From contig NZ_CP061813.1 in assembly GCF_014784055.1 (NCBI RefSeq), positions 2,800,001-2,864,000 of the forward strand: a stretch of 64,000 nucleotides of DNA, given 5' to 3'. Source of the DNA: Polaribacter haliotis (lineage in GTDB: Bacteria > Bacteroidota > Bacteroidia > Flavobacteriales > Flavobacteriaceae). Below, piece after piece: positions 35,442 through 50,400 of this stretch. The stretch's first letter is position 1. The number at the start of each line of letters is the position of its first letter. The notes beneath the pieces are model-generated. The model searched no databases. It saw only the letters and a program-made list of their open reading frames with translations, and was not told the origin of the DNA. A program made the translations under genes and the position numbers.

Positions 35442-38400
35442 ATGAAAAATATGCACAAGCTTTTCAACTTTAACAAAATAAGGGTAATAAACACAAAGAA
35501 ATTTCTTTTGTTTATTGCTATTGGCTTATTAAGTACAATTTCTTATGGTCAATCTGTAACAATGCTTGCAAATGCAACTGCTGCAGATGGTACAGATAAT
35601 GCAGGAGATAAAATAACGTATTCACTAGCAGTTAGTAATACAGGTGCTATTGCTTTAAATAATGTAGCAATAACTAATTCATTAGGCACTACTTTAACTT
35701 ATGTAGAGGGAGATACAAACTCAAACAATATTTTAGATCCAAAAGAATGTTGGGTTTATTCAAGCTCTGCTTATGATGTTACTGCAACAAATATAACTAA
35801 CAATAGCCTTGTAAATCTTTTTGGTTTTACAAGTACAGAAATTACAAGCCCAATATTTCATACACATTCAGAAACAATTCATGAAGATGATATTGCTTTT
35901 GCAAGGGTTTTAGCAATAAATGATTTAGATGCTGTAGACGACGATTTTTCTGCAACAGCTGTTAATGGTATTACTGGAGGTGCATCTGGTGATATTACAA
36001 CAAACGATTTATTAAATGGTGTTGCAGTTACAGATACAAATATAGATATTACCATTCTAAATGATGGAGGCTTAACAGGAGTAACTGTAGATGCTAATGG
36101 AAACATAAGTGTTCCAGCAAACTCTGCAACAGGATCTTATACTATTACTTACAAAATTTGTGAAAAAGCAAACACATCTAATTGTGATACTGCAACAGTT
36201 ATTGTAAAAGTTGATGGAGATACAGATGGAGATGGTGTTTTAGATTCTGTAGATGAATGTAATGGTTTTGATGATAATGCAGATAATGATAATGATGGTG
36301 TAGCAGATGGTTGTGATTTAGATGATGATAATGATGGTATTTTAGATACTGCAGAAAATGCTACAAGTGGAAACCCGTTTGTAGACACAAACAATAATGG
36401 AATTTTAGATTATCAAGATCCAGCACATCCAGATTTTGAAGATACTAATTCAGATAATATAGATGATAGATATGATATTGATAAGGATGGTAAAATAGAT
36501 CAATTCGATACAGATGCAGATGGAGATGGGTGTAATGATGTTCTTGAAGCAGGTCATAAAGAAAGTGCAACAAAAGCAGGAGAAGTTAATGGTACAGGTT
36601 ATAGCGCAACAGATGGTAAAGTAACAGGTTTTACAACAGCTTATACTGGTTCAAATTCAAACGTTACTTCTGCAGGAACTGCACCAACAGTAACAGTACA
36701 ACCACCAAACAGAAATATAATAGTTGGTGGAACAACAACTTTTCCAATAACTACAGATGGTACTGTTTTTAGATGGGAATCAAGTACAGATGGAGGAGTT
36801 ACTTATAATACCATTTTAAATGGAAGTGTATATAGTGGAGCAACAACAAGTACATTAACTATTACTGGAGTAACAGCAGCTCAAAATAATAATAAGTTTA
36901 GAGTAATTGTCTCTAAAACAGATTATGTTTGTCCAGTTACATCAGACGCAGGTACATTAACAACATTTACAAACGATCCACCAGTTGCTAGTAGCAATAC
37001 TATTACTGTAGACGAAGAAAGCACAGGAACTTCACTAGGTTTAACAGCACCTTCAGATCCAGATGGAAACACATTAACAATTACAGTTACAGGTTTACCA
37101 ACTTTAGGAGTTGTAAAAACTTCTTTAGGAGTTACAGTAACAAACGGCGCAACTTTAACTCCAGCAGAAATTGCAGGTTTAGTTTACGATGCACCAACAG
37201 CTTATAATGGAACAGATGATCCAGGAGATTTTACATATACAGTTTCAGATGGAATAGCTGCACCAGTAACAGGAACAGCAGATATTTCTGTTTCTGCTAT
37301 AAACGATTTACCAGTTGCAGTAGGCGATGCAGGTACAGCATTAGAAGATAATCCAGTTACTTTAACAACAATTGGTTCTAATGATACAGATGAAGATGGA
37401 AATGTAGTACCATCAACAATTATTTTAATAGATCCAGCAAATGCTGCCAATACAGGAAAAACTGGTACTCCATTAGTAATAGCAGGAAAAGGAACGTATA
37501 CAGTAGATGCAGCAGGAACTGTAGTTTTTACACCAGAAGCAAATTTTAATGGAGATGCAGATATCAACTATACAATAAAAGACAACAGTGGTTTTGCTTC
37601 TAATCAAGCATTATTAGACATTTCAATTACACCAGTAAATGATGTGCCAGTTGCAGTTGCAGATGTAAATTCTACAACAGAAAATATAACATTAACTGTT
37701 GCAGCAGCAAATGGAGTTTTAAGTAATGACACAGATGTAGATGCTGGTACAACATTAAATGTAACAACATTTACAGTTGACGGACAAACAAAAAATGCAA
37801 ACGAAACAGCAACAATTACAGGAGTAGGTACTTTACAAATTAACGACGATGGTAGTTATGTGTTTACACCAGAAGCAAATTATACAGGGGCAGTTCCTGT
37901 AACAACTTACAATATTACAGATAACAATCCAGGAACTCCAGGAACAGCTTCATCAACTTTAACAATAACAATCAACCCAGATTCAGATAATGATGGTGTT
38001 GCAGATATTGCAGATTTAGATTCAGACAACGATGGTATTTTAGATATTGTTGAAGGTCAAGGAATTGATCCAACTGCTGATGCAGATAATGATGGAACTC
38101 CAAATTATTTAGATGCAGATTTCCCTGGTGGAACTGCACAATTCGATTTCGATGGTGATGGAATTCCAAATCATCTAGATTTAGATTCAGATAACGATGC
38201 AATTCCAGATGTTTTAGAAGCTGGTTATGTAGATGCAAATAATAATGGTATTGCAGATGAGGCAGAAACAAGTGTTGGTGCAAATGGTTTTGCAGATGGT
38301 TTAGAAACTGCTGCAGAAAGTGGTGTTGCACAAACAGCTCCAAGAAATACAGATGCAAGTTCAGATATAAAATCAACATTAATTAACTCATTAGATAGAG

Positions 38401-41400
38401 ATTCAGATAATGATGGTATTTCAGATACAGAAGAAGCATTTTCTAATAATGTTACTTTTAATGATACAACAAATGATGGAATTGTAGATGGTTTTGTAGA
38501 TACTGACAATAATGGTTGGGACGATAGAATATCAGCTCCAACATTAGCAACTTTTCCAACACCATTAAATTCAGACGCAGACTCTTTACCAAACTATTTA
38601 GATTTAGATTCAGATGGAGATGGTTTACCAGATACTTTTGAAGGAAACTTTTTAGTTGTAGATGGAGATAATAATGGTATTGTTGGAACAGGAGTGCCAG
38701 CAGATACAGATAAAGATGGTTTAGCAGATACAAATGATGCAGATTTTGCAGGAAACGTAAATTCAGGTTTTGGTTTTAATGCAGATAGAGATGGAGATGG
38801 AGTAAAAAATTATTTAGATATAGATATTGATAATGATGGAATTATAGATAATATTGAAGGTCAGGCAACTGCGTCTTATGTAGCTCCGAAAGGAACTGAT
38901 ACAGATAACGATGGTATAGACGATGCTTATGATGTAGATACTGCAGGTGGTGTTGCAATTGGTTATGCAAATACTGATGGAGGTTCTGCTCCAGACTACG
39001 CAGATACAGATGCTGAGAATGATGGTATTTTTGATATAAACGAAGGTTTTTACAAAGCAATAGTTCTTACAAATAATTTAGATGCAGATGCAGATGGAGA
39101 TTTAGATATTGCAAAGTTTGTAGATGTAGATGGAGATGGTTTGCATGATGATTTTGATGAAAATAAAGTTGTTGGTGCAACTTCAAATTCAAATAATGCA
39201 ACCAATGTTGGTCAAACTCCTCAAACACATCCAGATGATGATCCAGCTGCTCCAGGTGGAGATAGAGATTGGAGAGAAGCATCAGCGCAAGATAATGATG
39301 GAGATGGAATTAATGATATTGTAGATTTAGATGATGATAATGATGGTATTTTAGATACAGACGAAGATCAAGGAACAGATGATGGGGATCCAAGAACAAA
39401 TCCAACAGATTCAGATGGAGATGGTATTCCAAATTATTTCGATTTAGATTCAGATAATGATGGTATTCCAGATTATACAGAAGCTGGTGGTACAGATGAT
39501 CCTGATGGAAATGGACAACCGGGATTAGGTGTTTTAGATAGTGGAGAAGTAAATGCAAATGGTATTCCTACTGCAGTAGCAGTAGGTTTAATAAGTTCTA
39601 ACTTGGCAAATCCAGATACAGATGGAGATTTAATCAAAAATTTTTTAGATAAAGATTCAGATAATGATGGTATTCCAGATGTAATTGAAGCTGGAGGTAT
39701 AGATCCAGATGGAGATGGAGAATATGGTTCGGGTACAGCAAATGATTCTGATTCAGATGGTTTAGCAGATGCATTAGATCCATATGATGATAGAGATGGA
39801 AATGCAGATGAATCATTAGGTGGTACACCAATAGTTGTAAAAAGTTCAGATCCTGATGGTATTCCAGATTATTTAGATTTAGATTCAGATAACGATACAA
39901 TTCCAGATAATATTGAAGGGCAAACAACAGCTGGTTATATTGCACCTTCTGCAACTTTTACAGATACAGATGGCGATGGTTTGGATGATGCTTATGATAC
40001 TTCAAATGGTGGAACTGCAATTATTCCAGTAAATACAGATGGTACAGATAATCCAGATTATTTAGATTTAGATTCAGATAACGATAAAATAAACGATATA
40101 GTAGAGTATGGAAATGCTTCTGCAGATTCAACAGGTGTTAACGCTGGAGATGGTCAAACAGAAAATTCTGTTGGTACAAATGGTTTAGATAATAGTTATG
40201 AAGATGCAGACGATTACACAGATGTTAATGGAAATGTAGCAAATACATTAGATGAAGATAATGATTTAGCTTCTGGTGGAGATGTAGATTTTAGAGATAT
40301 TTTAGATGCAGATAAAGATGGTATTGCAGATTTTGATGATTTAGATGATGATAATGATGGTATTTTAGATACAGCAGAAACACCAAGTGCAAACCCAGAT
40401 GCAGATTCAGATAATGATGGTATTCCAGATTATAAAGATTCAGATATTGGAACTTTAAATGCAAATGGAATTGTTGCAACATATGATGCAGATGGAGATG
40501 GTATTCCAAATCATCAAGACACAGATTCAGATAATGATGGTTGTCCAGATGTTACAGAAGCTGGCAATTTAGTAAGTACTACAAAACCAGGAGAATTAAA
40601 TGGTACTGGTTATGGAATAGATGGTAAAGTAACTGGTTTTGAGGTAAATAAAGGTTATACAGGGACAAACGGGAATGTAACTACAGCAGGAACTCCTGTG
40701 GTAATAAGCACACAGCCTTCAGATCAAGAAGGTTTTATTAATGGATCTGCTACATTTAAAGTGGTTTCTACAGGTACAGTATTCCAATGGCAACAAAGTA
40801 CTGATGGTGGAACTACTTTTACAGATTTAGTAACTGGAGGAAATTACGCAGGTGCAGATACCGCAGAATTAACAATTTCTAATTTATCAACGGCAGAAAA
40901 TGGTTATAAATATCAAGTAATAGTTTCTAAAACAGATTATGCTTGTGATATTCCTTCAACTCCACCAGCAACTTTAACGGTTAGTAACAATCCACCAGTT
41001 GCAATAGATGATAATGATGCAGGAAATCCATTCACTACAAATGAAGATGTTGCTATTACAATTCCAACAATTGCAGCAAATGATACAGATGTAGAAGACA
41101 CAACTCCAGATGCTTCTACAATTATTTTAATTGATCCAAATAATTCTTCAAATACTGGAAAAACAGGAACACCTTTAGTAATCGCTAATGTTGGTTCTTA
41201 CACAGTAGATCCTTTAGGAAACGTAAAATTTACACCAGTTTTAAATTTTAATGGTGATGCAGATATTAATTACACAATAAAAGATAGTAGTAATAATACT
41301 TCTAACGAAGCAACAATAGATATTGCTGTTACAGATGTAAATGATGCACCAGTTGCAGTGAATAATACTTCTACTGGTTTAGAAGGAGCAGTACAAACAT

Positions 41401-44400
41401 TAACAACTATTGGAGCAAATGATACAGATGTAGATGGAACAATAGATCCAACAACAATTATCTTAATAGATCCAAATAATCCTACAGGACCAAAAGGAAG
41501 TAATGGTACACCATTAGTAGTTCCAAATGTGGGTACTTATTCAGTAAATGGTGCTGGAACAGTAATTTTTACACCTTTAGAAAATTTTAATGGTTCTGCA
41601 GATATTTTATACACTGTAAAAGATAATGATGGACTGGTTTCTAACCAAGCTACATTAGATATTAATGTAACACCTGTAAATGATGCACCAGTTGCACAAC
41701 CAGATTCAGGAACATCTGCAGAGGATGTTACCTTAAATGTATTAGCAGCTGATGGTTTATTAAAAAACGATTCAGATGTTGATGCAAATCCATTAAGTGT
41801 AACGAAATTCGTAGTAGATGGAACTACAGTTACTGTAGATCCTACTTCTGGAGGAAGCTCAACAATTGCTGGAAAAGGAACATTATCAATAAATAAAGAT
41901 GGTAGTTATACTTTTGTACCTGTTACAAACTTTAATGGAAATGTTCCTCAAGTAACTTATACAGTAAGTGATGGAACCAATTCAGTTAACTCAACTTTAG
42001 ATATTACAATAAGTCCTGTAAATGACGATCCAGTATTGGTAGCAGATACAAATTCTACAAATGAAGATGTTACTTTAACAGTAGCAGGCGCAGATGGAGT
42101 TTTAAAGAATGATACAGATGTAGATGCAGGAACGACTTTAACAGTTTCAAGCTTTACAATTGCAGGAGTTGCAGGAAGCACAAATGCAGGAGACCCAGCA
42201 GTTACGATTCCAAATGTAGGGACTTTCCAAATGAATGCAGATGGAGGTTATGTTTTTGCACCAGCCAAAGATTATGTTGGAGCAGTTCCAGTAATTACGT
42301 ATACAGCTACAGATGGAACATCACCAAAAACAAGCACATTAACAATTACAATTGATCCACAAAATGATGCACCAGTTGCAGAAGATGATACAGCAACTGT
42401 AAATGAAGATACTCCTTTAACAGTAGCAAAAGCAGATGGATTAATAGATGATAATGATACAGATGTAGATGGCGACACATTAAATGTAACTCAGTTTGTA
42501 GTAGGAGGAACTACAGTAGCAGTAACTCCAACAACACCAGGAGTAAGAGCAATACCAAATGTTGGAACGATTACAGTAAATACAGATGGTAGTTATAGTT
42601 TTGTACCAGTAGAAAACTTTAATGGAAATGTACCAGAGATTACTTATACTATAAGTGATGGCACAAATACAGATAATGCAAAATTAAACATTACAGTTAC
42701 CCCTGTAAATGACGATCCAGTATTGGTAGCAGATACAAATTCTACAAATGAAGATGTTACTTTAACAGTAGCAGGCGCAGATGGAGTTTTAAAGAATGAT
42801 ACAGATGTAGATGCAGGAACGACTTTAACAGTTTCAAGCTTTACAATTGCAGGAGTTGCAGGAAGCACAAATGCAGGAGACCCAGCAGTTACGATTCCAA
42901 ATGTAGGGACTTTCCAAATGAATGCAGATGGAGGTTATGTTTTTGCACCAGCCAAAGATTATGTTGGAGCAGTTCCAGTAATTACGTATACAGCTACAGA
43001 TGGAACATCACCAAAAACAAGTACATTAACAATTACAATTGATCCACAAAATGATGCACCAGTTGCAGAAGATGATACAGCAACTGTAAATGAAGATACT
43101 CCTTTAACAGTAGCAAAAGCAGATGGATTAATAGATGATAATGATACAGATGTAGATGGCGACACATTAAATGTAACTCAGTTTGTAGTAGGAGGAACTA
43201 CAGTAGCAGTAACTCCAACAACACCAGGAGTAAGAGCAATACCAAATGTTGGAACGATTACAGTAAATACAGATGGTAGTTATAGTTTTGTACCATTAGA
43301 AAACTTTAATGGAAATGTACCAGAGATTACTTATACTATAAGTGATGGCACAAATACAGATAATGCAAAATTAAACATTACAGTTACCCCTGTAAATGAC
43401 GATCCAGTATTGGTAGCAGATACAAATTCTACAAATGAAGATGTTACTTTAACAGTAGCAGGCGCAGATGGAGTTTTAAAGAATGATACAGATGTAGATG
43501 CAGGAACGACTTTAACAGTTTCAAGCTTTACAATTGCAGGAGTTGCAGGAAGCACAAATGCAGGAGACCCAGCAGTTACGATTCCAAATGTAGGGACTTT
43601 CCAAATGAATGCAGATGGAGGTTATGTTTTTGCACCAGCCAAAGATTATGTTGGAGCAGTTCCAGTAATTACGTATACAGCTACAGATGGAACATCACCA
43701 AAAACAAGCACATTAACAATTACAATTGATCCACAAAATGATGCACCAGTTGCAGAAGATGATACAGCAACTGTAAATGAAGATACTCCTTTAACAGTAG
43801 CAAAAGCAGATGGATTAATAGATGATAATGATACAGATGTAGATGGCGACACATTAAATGTAACTCAGTTTGTAGTAGGAGGAACTACAGTAGCAGTAAC
43901 TCCAACAACACCAGGAGTAAGAGCAATACCAAATGTTGGAACGATTACAGTAAATACAGATGGTAGTTATAGTTTTGTACCAGTAGAAAACTTTAATGGA
44001 AATGTACCAGAGATTACTTATACTATAAGTGATGGCACAAATACAGATAATGCAAAATTAAACATTACAGTTACCCCTGTAAATGACGATCCAGTATTGG
44101 TAGCAGATACAAATTCTACAAATGAAGATGTTACTTTAACAGTAGCAGGCGCAGATGGAGTTTTAAAGAATGATACAGATGTAGATGCAGGAACGACTTT
44201 AACAGTTTCAAGCTTTACAATTGCAGGAGTTGCAGGAAGCACAAATGCAGGAGACCCAGCAGTTACGATTCCAAATGTAGGAACTTTCCAAATGAATGCA
44301 GATGGAGGTTATGTTTTTGCACCAGCCAAAGATTATGTTGGAGCAGTTCCAGTAATTACGTATACAGCTACAGATGGAACATCACCAAAAACAAGCACAT

Positions 44401-47400
44401 TAACAATTACAATTGATCCACAAAATGATGCACCAGTTGCAGAAGATGATACAGCAACTGTAAATGAAGATACTCCTTTAACAGTAGCAAAAGCAGATGG
44501 ATTAATAGATGATAATGATACAGATGTAGATGGCGACACATTAAATGTAACTCAGTTTGTAGTAGGAGGAACTACAGTAGCAGTAACTCCAACAACACCA
44601 GGAGTAAGAGCAATACCAAATGTTGGAACGATTACAGTAAATACAGATGGTAGTTATAGTTTTGTACCATTAGAAAACTTTAATGGAAATGTACCAGAGA
44701 TTACTTATACTATAAGTGATGGCACAAATACAGATAATGCAAAATTAAACATTACAGTTACCCCTGTAAATGACGATCCAGTTGCAACCGACGATACAGC
44801 AGGTACAGATCCAGGAGTTGCAATAGATATTCCAGTTTTAACGAATGATAATGATTTAGATGGAGATACAATTACAGTTAGTAATATTACTGTACAACCA
44901 ACAAATGGAACAGCAACAATAAATCCAAATGGAACTATTAAATTTACACCAAATCCAGGTGCAAATAATTTCTCTGATAGCTTTACTTATGAAATTTCAG
45001 ATGGAAAAGGAGGTACAGATACAGCAGTTGTAAATGTTACAGTACCAATTTCACCTTTCCCACCAGTTGCAAACCCAGATACGAATTCAGTAAATGAGGA
45101 CACAACTTTAACAGTTACAGCTGCCAATGGAATCCTTAAAAATGATACTGATGGAAATTTAGATGCCTTAAAAGTAGTAAGTTTTACAATTGCAGGTATT
45201 CCAGGAACAAAAACAATTGGAACAGTTACAAGTATTCCAAATGTTGGTTCAATAAAAATTAATGAAGATGGTAGTTACGAATTTATTCCAGTAGCAAACT
45301 TTAATGGTTCTATTCCAGAGATTACCTATACAGTAACAGATAGTTCTGGTTTAACAACAGACGATACCAGTACTTTAAATATAACAGTAAATCCTACAAA
45401 CGATGCTCCAGTAGCAGTAGCAGATACGAACACAACACCAGAAGATACTAAATTAACAGTTACAGCTGCAAATGGTGTTCTTAAAAACGATTCAGATTTA
45501 GATGGAGATGCTATAAGTGTTAAAGAATTCGAAATTAATGGTACAACTAGTACAGTTGGAACAGCAGTAACTTTAACAGAAGGAGTATTTACACTATTAT
45601 CAGATGGTAGTTACACATTTACTCCAGCTAAAGATTTTAACGGAAGTGTACCAGAAGTAACGTATACGATGTCAGATGGAACTATAGATGTAGATGCTAC
45701 ATTAAATATCTCTGTAACACCAGTAAACGATCCGCCAGTAGCAGTAGATAATTTAGGAAATGTTGCAAATGAAGAGAATTCTGTAACAATTGCAACAATT
45801 GGAACAAATGATACAGATGATGGTACAATAGATCCATCAACAGTAAAGTTAATAGATCCTAATAATGCTTCAAACTTTGGAGATTCTACTACACCATTAA
45901 TAATTTCTGGAGTAGGAACATATACAGTAAATGCAAATGGAGATGTTGTATTTACACCAGTTGCAAACTTTAATGGTCCAGCAAACATTAAATATACTAT
46001 TAAAGATAATGATGGAGTAACTTCATTAAATCAAGCAACTATTGGTATTACTATCACTCCAACAAACGATGTTCCTGTTGCAGTAGCAGATACTAATACA
46101 GTAGATGAAGGAGCTACTTTAACTGTTACAGCAGCAAATGGAATCCTTAAAAATGATTCCGATATTGATGGTAATCCATTAAAAGTAACACAAATTACTA
46201 TAGGAGGAACTTCTTATCCAGCAGGAACAACAGCAACAATTCCAGAAGGAACTTTAGTTGTAAAGTCTGATGGTAGTTATACATTTACCCCAGCAGGAGA
46301 TTTCAATGGAGATTTTCCTCAAGTTACTTATACAGTTTCTGATGGAACAACAACTACAACATCTACTTTAGATATTAAAGTTAACCCAGTTAACGATAGA
46401 CCAGTTGCAAGTCCAGATACAAATACAACAAACGAAGATATTTTATTAACTGTTACAGCTGCAAATGGAATTCTAAAAAATGATTCAGATGTAGACAACG
46501 ATCCATTAACAATTACAGGTTATACTGTAAATGGAGCCACTAGAACTATAAATACAGATGTTGTTTTAACAGAAGGAACATTAAATATAAAAGCAGATGG
46601 TAGTTATACTTTTCAACCAGCTTTAAATTTCAATGGAGATGTACCTCAAGTTACTTATACAGTTTCAGATGGTAATTTATCTGCAACAAGTACTTTAGAT
46701 ATTAAAGTGAATCCAATTAACGATGCTCCAACTGCAGTATTAGATACGAATACTGTTGCAGAAGATGTTACCTTAACAGTTACAGCTGCAAATGGAGTTC
46801 TTAAGAATGATTCTGATATTGATATGGATGGTTTAACAGTAACTAAGTTCACTGTTGGAGGAATATCATACAATGCTGGAGATACAGTGTCGTTAACAGA
46901 AGGTTCACTTAAATTAAATTCAGATGGTAGTTATTCATTTACTCCAGTAGCGAATTTTAATGGAACTGTTCCAACTGTAACATATACAGTTTCAGATGGC
47001 ACAAACACATCTAACACAACATTAAAAATTACGGTAACTCCAGTTAATGATGCACCAGATTTAGTTGCAGATACAAATACAACTATAGAGGATACACAAT
47101 TAACAGTTGCTGCAGCAAATGGAGTTCTTAAAAATGATACAGATAAAGAAAACAATTCAATTTCTGTAACTAAATTTACAGTTGGTGGAACAGATTTCAC
47201 AGCAGGAGCTACAGCTACTTTAACAGAAGGTACTTTAAAGTTAAATGCAGATGGAGGTTATGTATTCAATCCAGCACCAAACTTTAATGGATCTTATCCA
47301 CAAGTTACTTATACAGCAACAGATGGTACAGATACAGCAACATCTACTTTAGATATTACTGTAACACCTGTAAACGATTCGCCAGTAGCATTAACAGATA

Positions 47401-50400
47401 CAAATGCCACAAACGAAGACACACCATTAAATGTTACAGCAGCAAATGGATTATTAAAGAATGATACTGACCCTGAAAACGATCCATTAACAGTTACACA
47501 ATTTACAGTTGGTGGAAACACTTTTACAGCAGGAAATCCAGCTACAATTACAGAAGGAGTTATAAAAATTAATTCTGATGGTAGTTATACATTTACACCA
47601 GCAACAAATTATAATGGACCAGTTCCTGTAATTAATTATACAATTTCAGATGGTACAAATACCGCAAATAGTACGTTAAAATTAACTGTAAATACAGTTA
47701 ACGATGCACCAACCGCTGTTGCAGATACAAATACAACTACAGAAGATGTTACTTTAACAGTTACACCAGCTAATGGAGTTCTTAAAAATGACTCTGATAT
47801 TGATGGAGATGTAATTAATGTATCAGGTTTTACAGTTGAAGGAACCTCTTATTTAGCAGGAGAAACAGCAACAACAGCTGCAGGTACTATTAAATTAGAT
47901 TCAAATGGAGGATATACTTATATTCCAGCAACAAACTTTAATGGAGACATTCCACAAGTTACATATACTATTACAGATGGTGTGTTAACAGCATCTACAA
48001 CATTAGATATTAATGTAACACCAGTAAACGATGCACCAGTTGCATCACCAGATACAAATTCTACAAATGAAGATGTAACTTTAAATGTACCAGCTGCAAC
48101 CGGATTATTAAATAACGATTCGGATCCTGAAGGAAATGCAATTTCTGTAACCAAATTTACAATTAACGGAACAGTGTATACTGCAGGAACATCTGCAACA
48201 ATTACAGAAGGAGTTATAAAAATAAATGCAGATGGTAGTTATTCATTTACACCAGCTTTAAATTATAATGGAGCTGTACCAGTTGTAAATTATACAATTT
48301 CAGACGGTTCTAGTACTGCAAATAGCACATTAACACTTACAATAAATCCAATTAATGATGCTCCAACAGCAGTTGCAGATACAAACACAACTCCAGAAGA
48401 TGTAACATTAACAGTTACTGGAGCAAATGGTGTTTTAAAGAACGATTCAGATATCGATGGAAATACAATAACAGTATCGCAATTTGAAGTAGGTGGAACA
48501 ACTGTTACAGCAGGAACTCCAACTACAATTACAGAAGGAACAATTACTGTAAATACAGATGGTGGTTACGTTTTTGTACCAGCAGCAAACTTTAATGGAA
48601 CTGTACCAACTGTTACATACACAGTTTCAGACGGAACAACAGACGTAGCAACAGCAACATTAATTATTACAGTAACACCAACTAACGATACACCAACATT
48701 AGTTGTAGATACAAATACAACACCAGAAGATACTGCACTCTCAGTAAATGCAGCATCTGGAGTTTTAAGTAATGATACAGATATAGATGGAGATACAGTT
48801 ACTGTATCTAAATTTACAGTTGGAGGAACAACTTACAATGCTGGTCAAACAGCAACTATTCCTTCAGGAACAATAAAATTAAATGCAGATGGTAGTTACG
48901 ATTACACTCCAGCATTAAACTTTAATGGAACTGTACCAACAATTACTTATACAGCAACAGATGGTGTTAATACAGCAAATAGTACATTAAAAATTAATGT
49001 AACTCCAGTTAACGATGATCCAGTAGCTACAGATGATACTTCATCTACAGACCCTACTACACCAACACAAAGTTTCCCTGTTGAAATTCCAGTATTAACA
49101 AATGATACAGATTTAGATGGAGATTCCCTGTCAATTACTTCAGTTACTGTACCTGGAAAAGGTACTGCTGTTTACGATGACAAAGGTACAACAGACCCTT
49201 CAGATGATGTTATAATTTATACACCTCAATTAGGGTTTAATAATGGTACAGATACATTTACATACGAGATTTCTGATGGAAATGGAACTGATACTGCAGT
49301 AGTAACAATTACAGTACCACAATCTGCATTCTCACCTGTAGCAAACCCAGATACAAATGTAACAGATGAAGAAGTAACCTTATCAGTTGCAGATGGAACG
49401 CCAAAGAGCTTAATTAAAAATGATACAGATGCAAATTTAGATCCTTTAAGAGTAACACAATTTGTAGTAGAAGGTGCAACAATAACAGTTACACCAACAA
49501 CACCTGGTACAACAGTAATAAATAATGTAGGTACCATTACTATTAATTCTGGTGGGGGTTACAATTTTGAGCCAGTTAAGGACTTTAATGGAACTGTACC
49601 TGTTATTAATTACACAATTACAGACGATCAAGGAACGCCAAATGCAAGTAGCACTTTAACAATTACAGTAAATCCATTAAATGATGAACCAGTAGCAAAT
49701 CCGGATATGAAAACTACTCCAGAGGACACTACATTAACAGTAACAGTTGCAAATGGTTTGTTAAGTAATGATACAGATATTGATGGAGATATTTTAACTG
49801 TAAAAGAATTTGAAATAGGAGGTACAACATATCCTGTTGGAGTTGCAGTAGATTTACCAGAAGGTTCATTAAATATAAATTCTGATGGTAGTTATTCATT
49901 TACACCAGCTCCAAATTCAACAGTAGATTTACCTCAAGTAACCTATACAATTACAGATGGAACTGTAGATACTAAAACAAGTACTTTAGATATTTCTGTT
50001 ACTTCAGTAAATGATGCACCAGTTGCAGAAGATGATTTAAATAATACTGGTTTTGAAGATAATCCTATTATTGTTAATTTAATAACAGGAAATGATACAG
50101 ACGATAGTCCTATACTACCAGCAACAATAATACTTATAGATCCTAGCAATCCTGGAAATACAGCAGTTGTAGGAACTCCATTAGTTATAACAGGAGTTGG
50201 AAGTTATGTTGCCGATAATACAGGTAAAGTAACATTCACCCCAGAAGACCATTATTTCGGGCCTGCAAATGTTAATTATACAATTAGTGATGATGCAGAC
50301 CCAACATTGGGGTTAACATCTAATGCAGCAACAATTGGGATAACTGTAACATCAGTTAATGATGAGCCAATAGTTCAAGATGAAACGAATACTACTCCAG

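Noticed and set aside
41957..44539. Repeated 68- and 74-codon minus-strand frames at 687-bp intervals
   Set aside because: They recur only because the sense repeats do. The sense strand gives well-formed cadherin-like modules.
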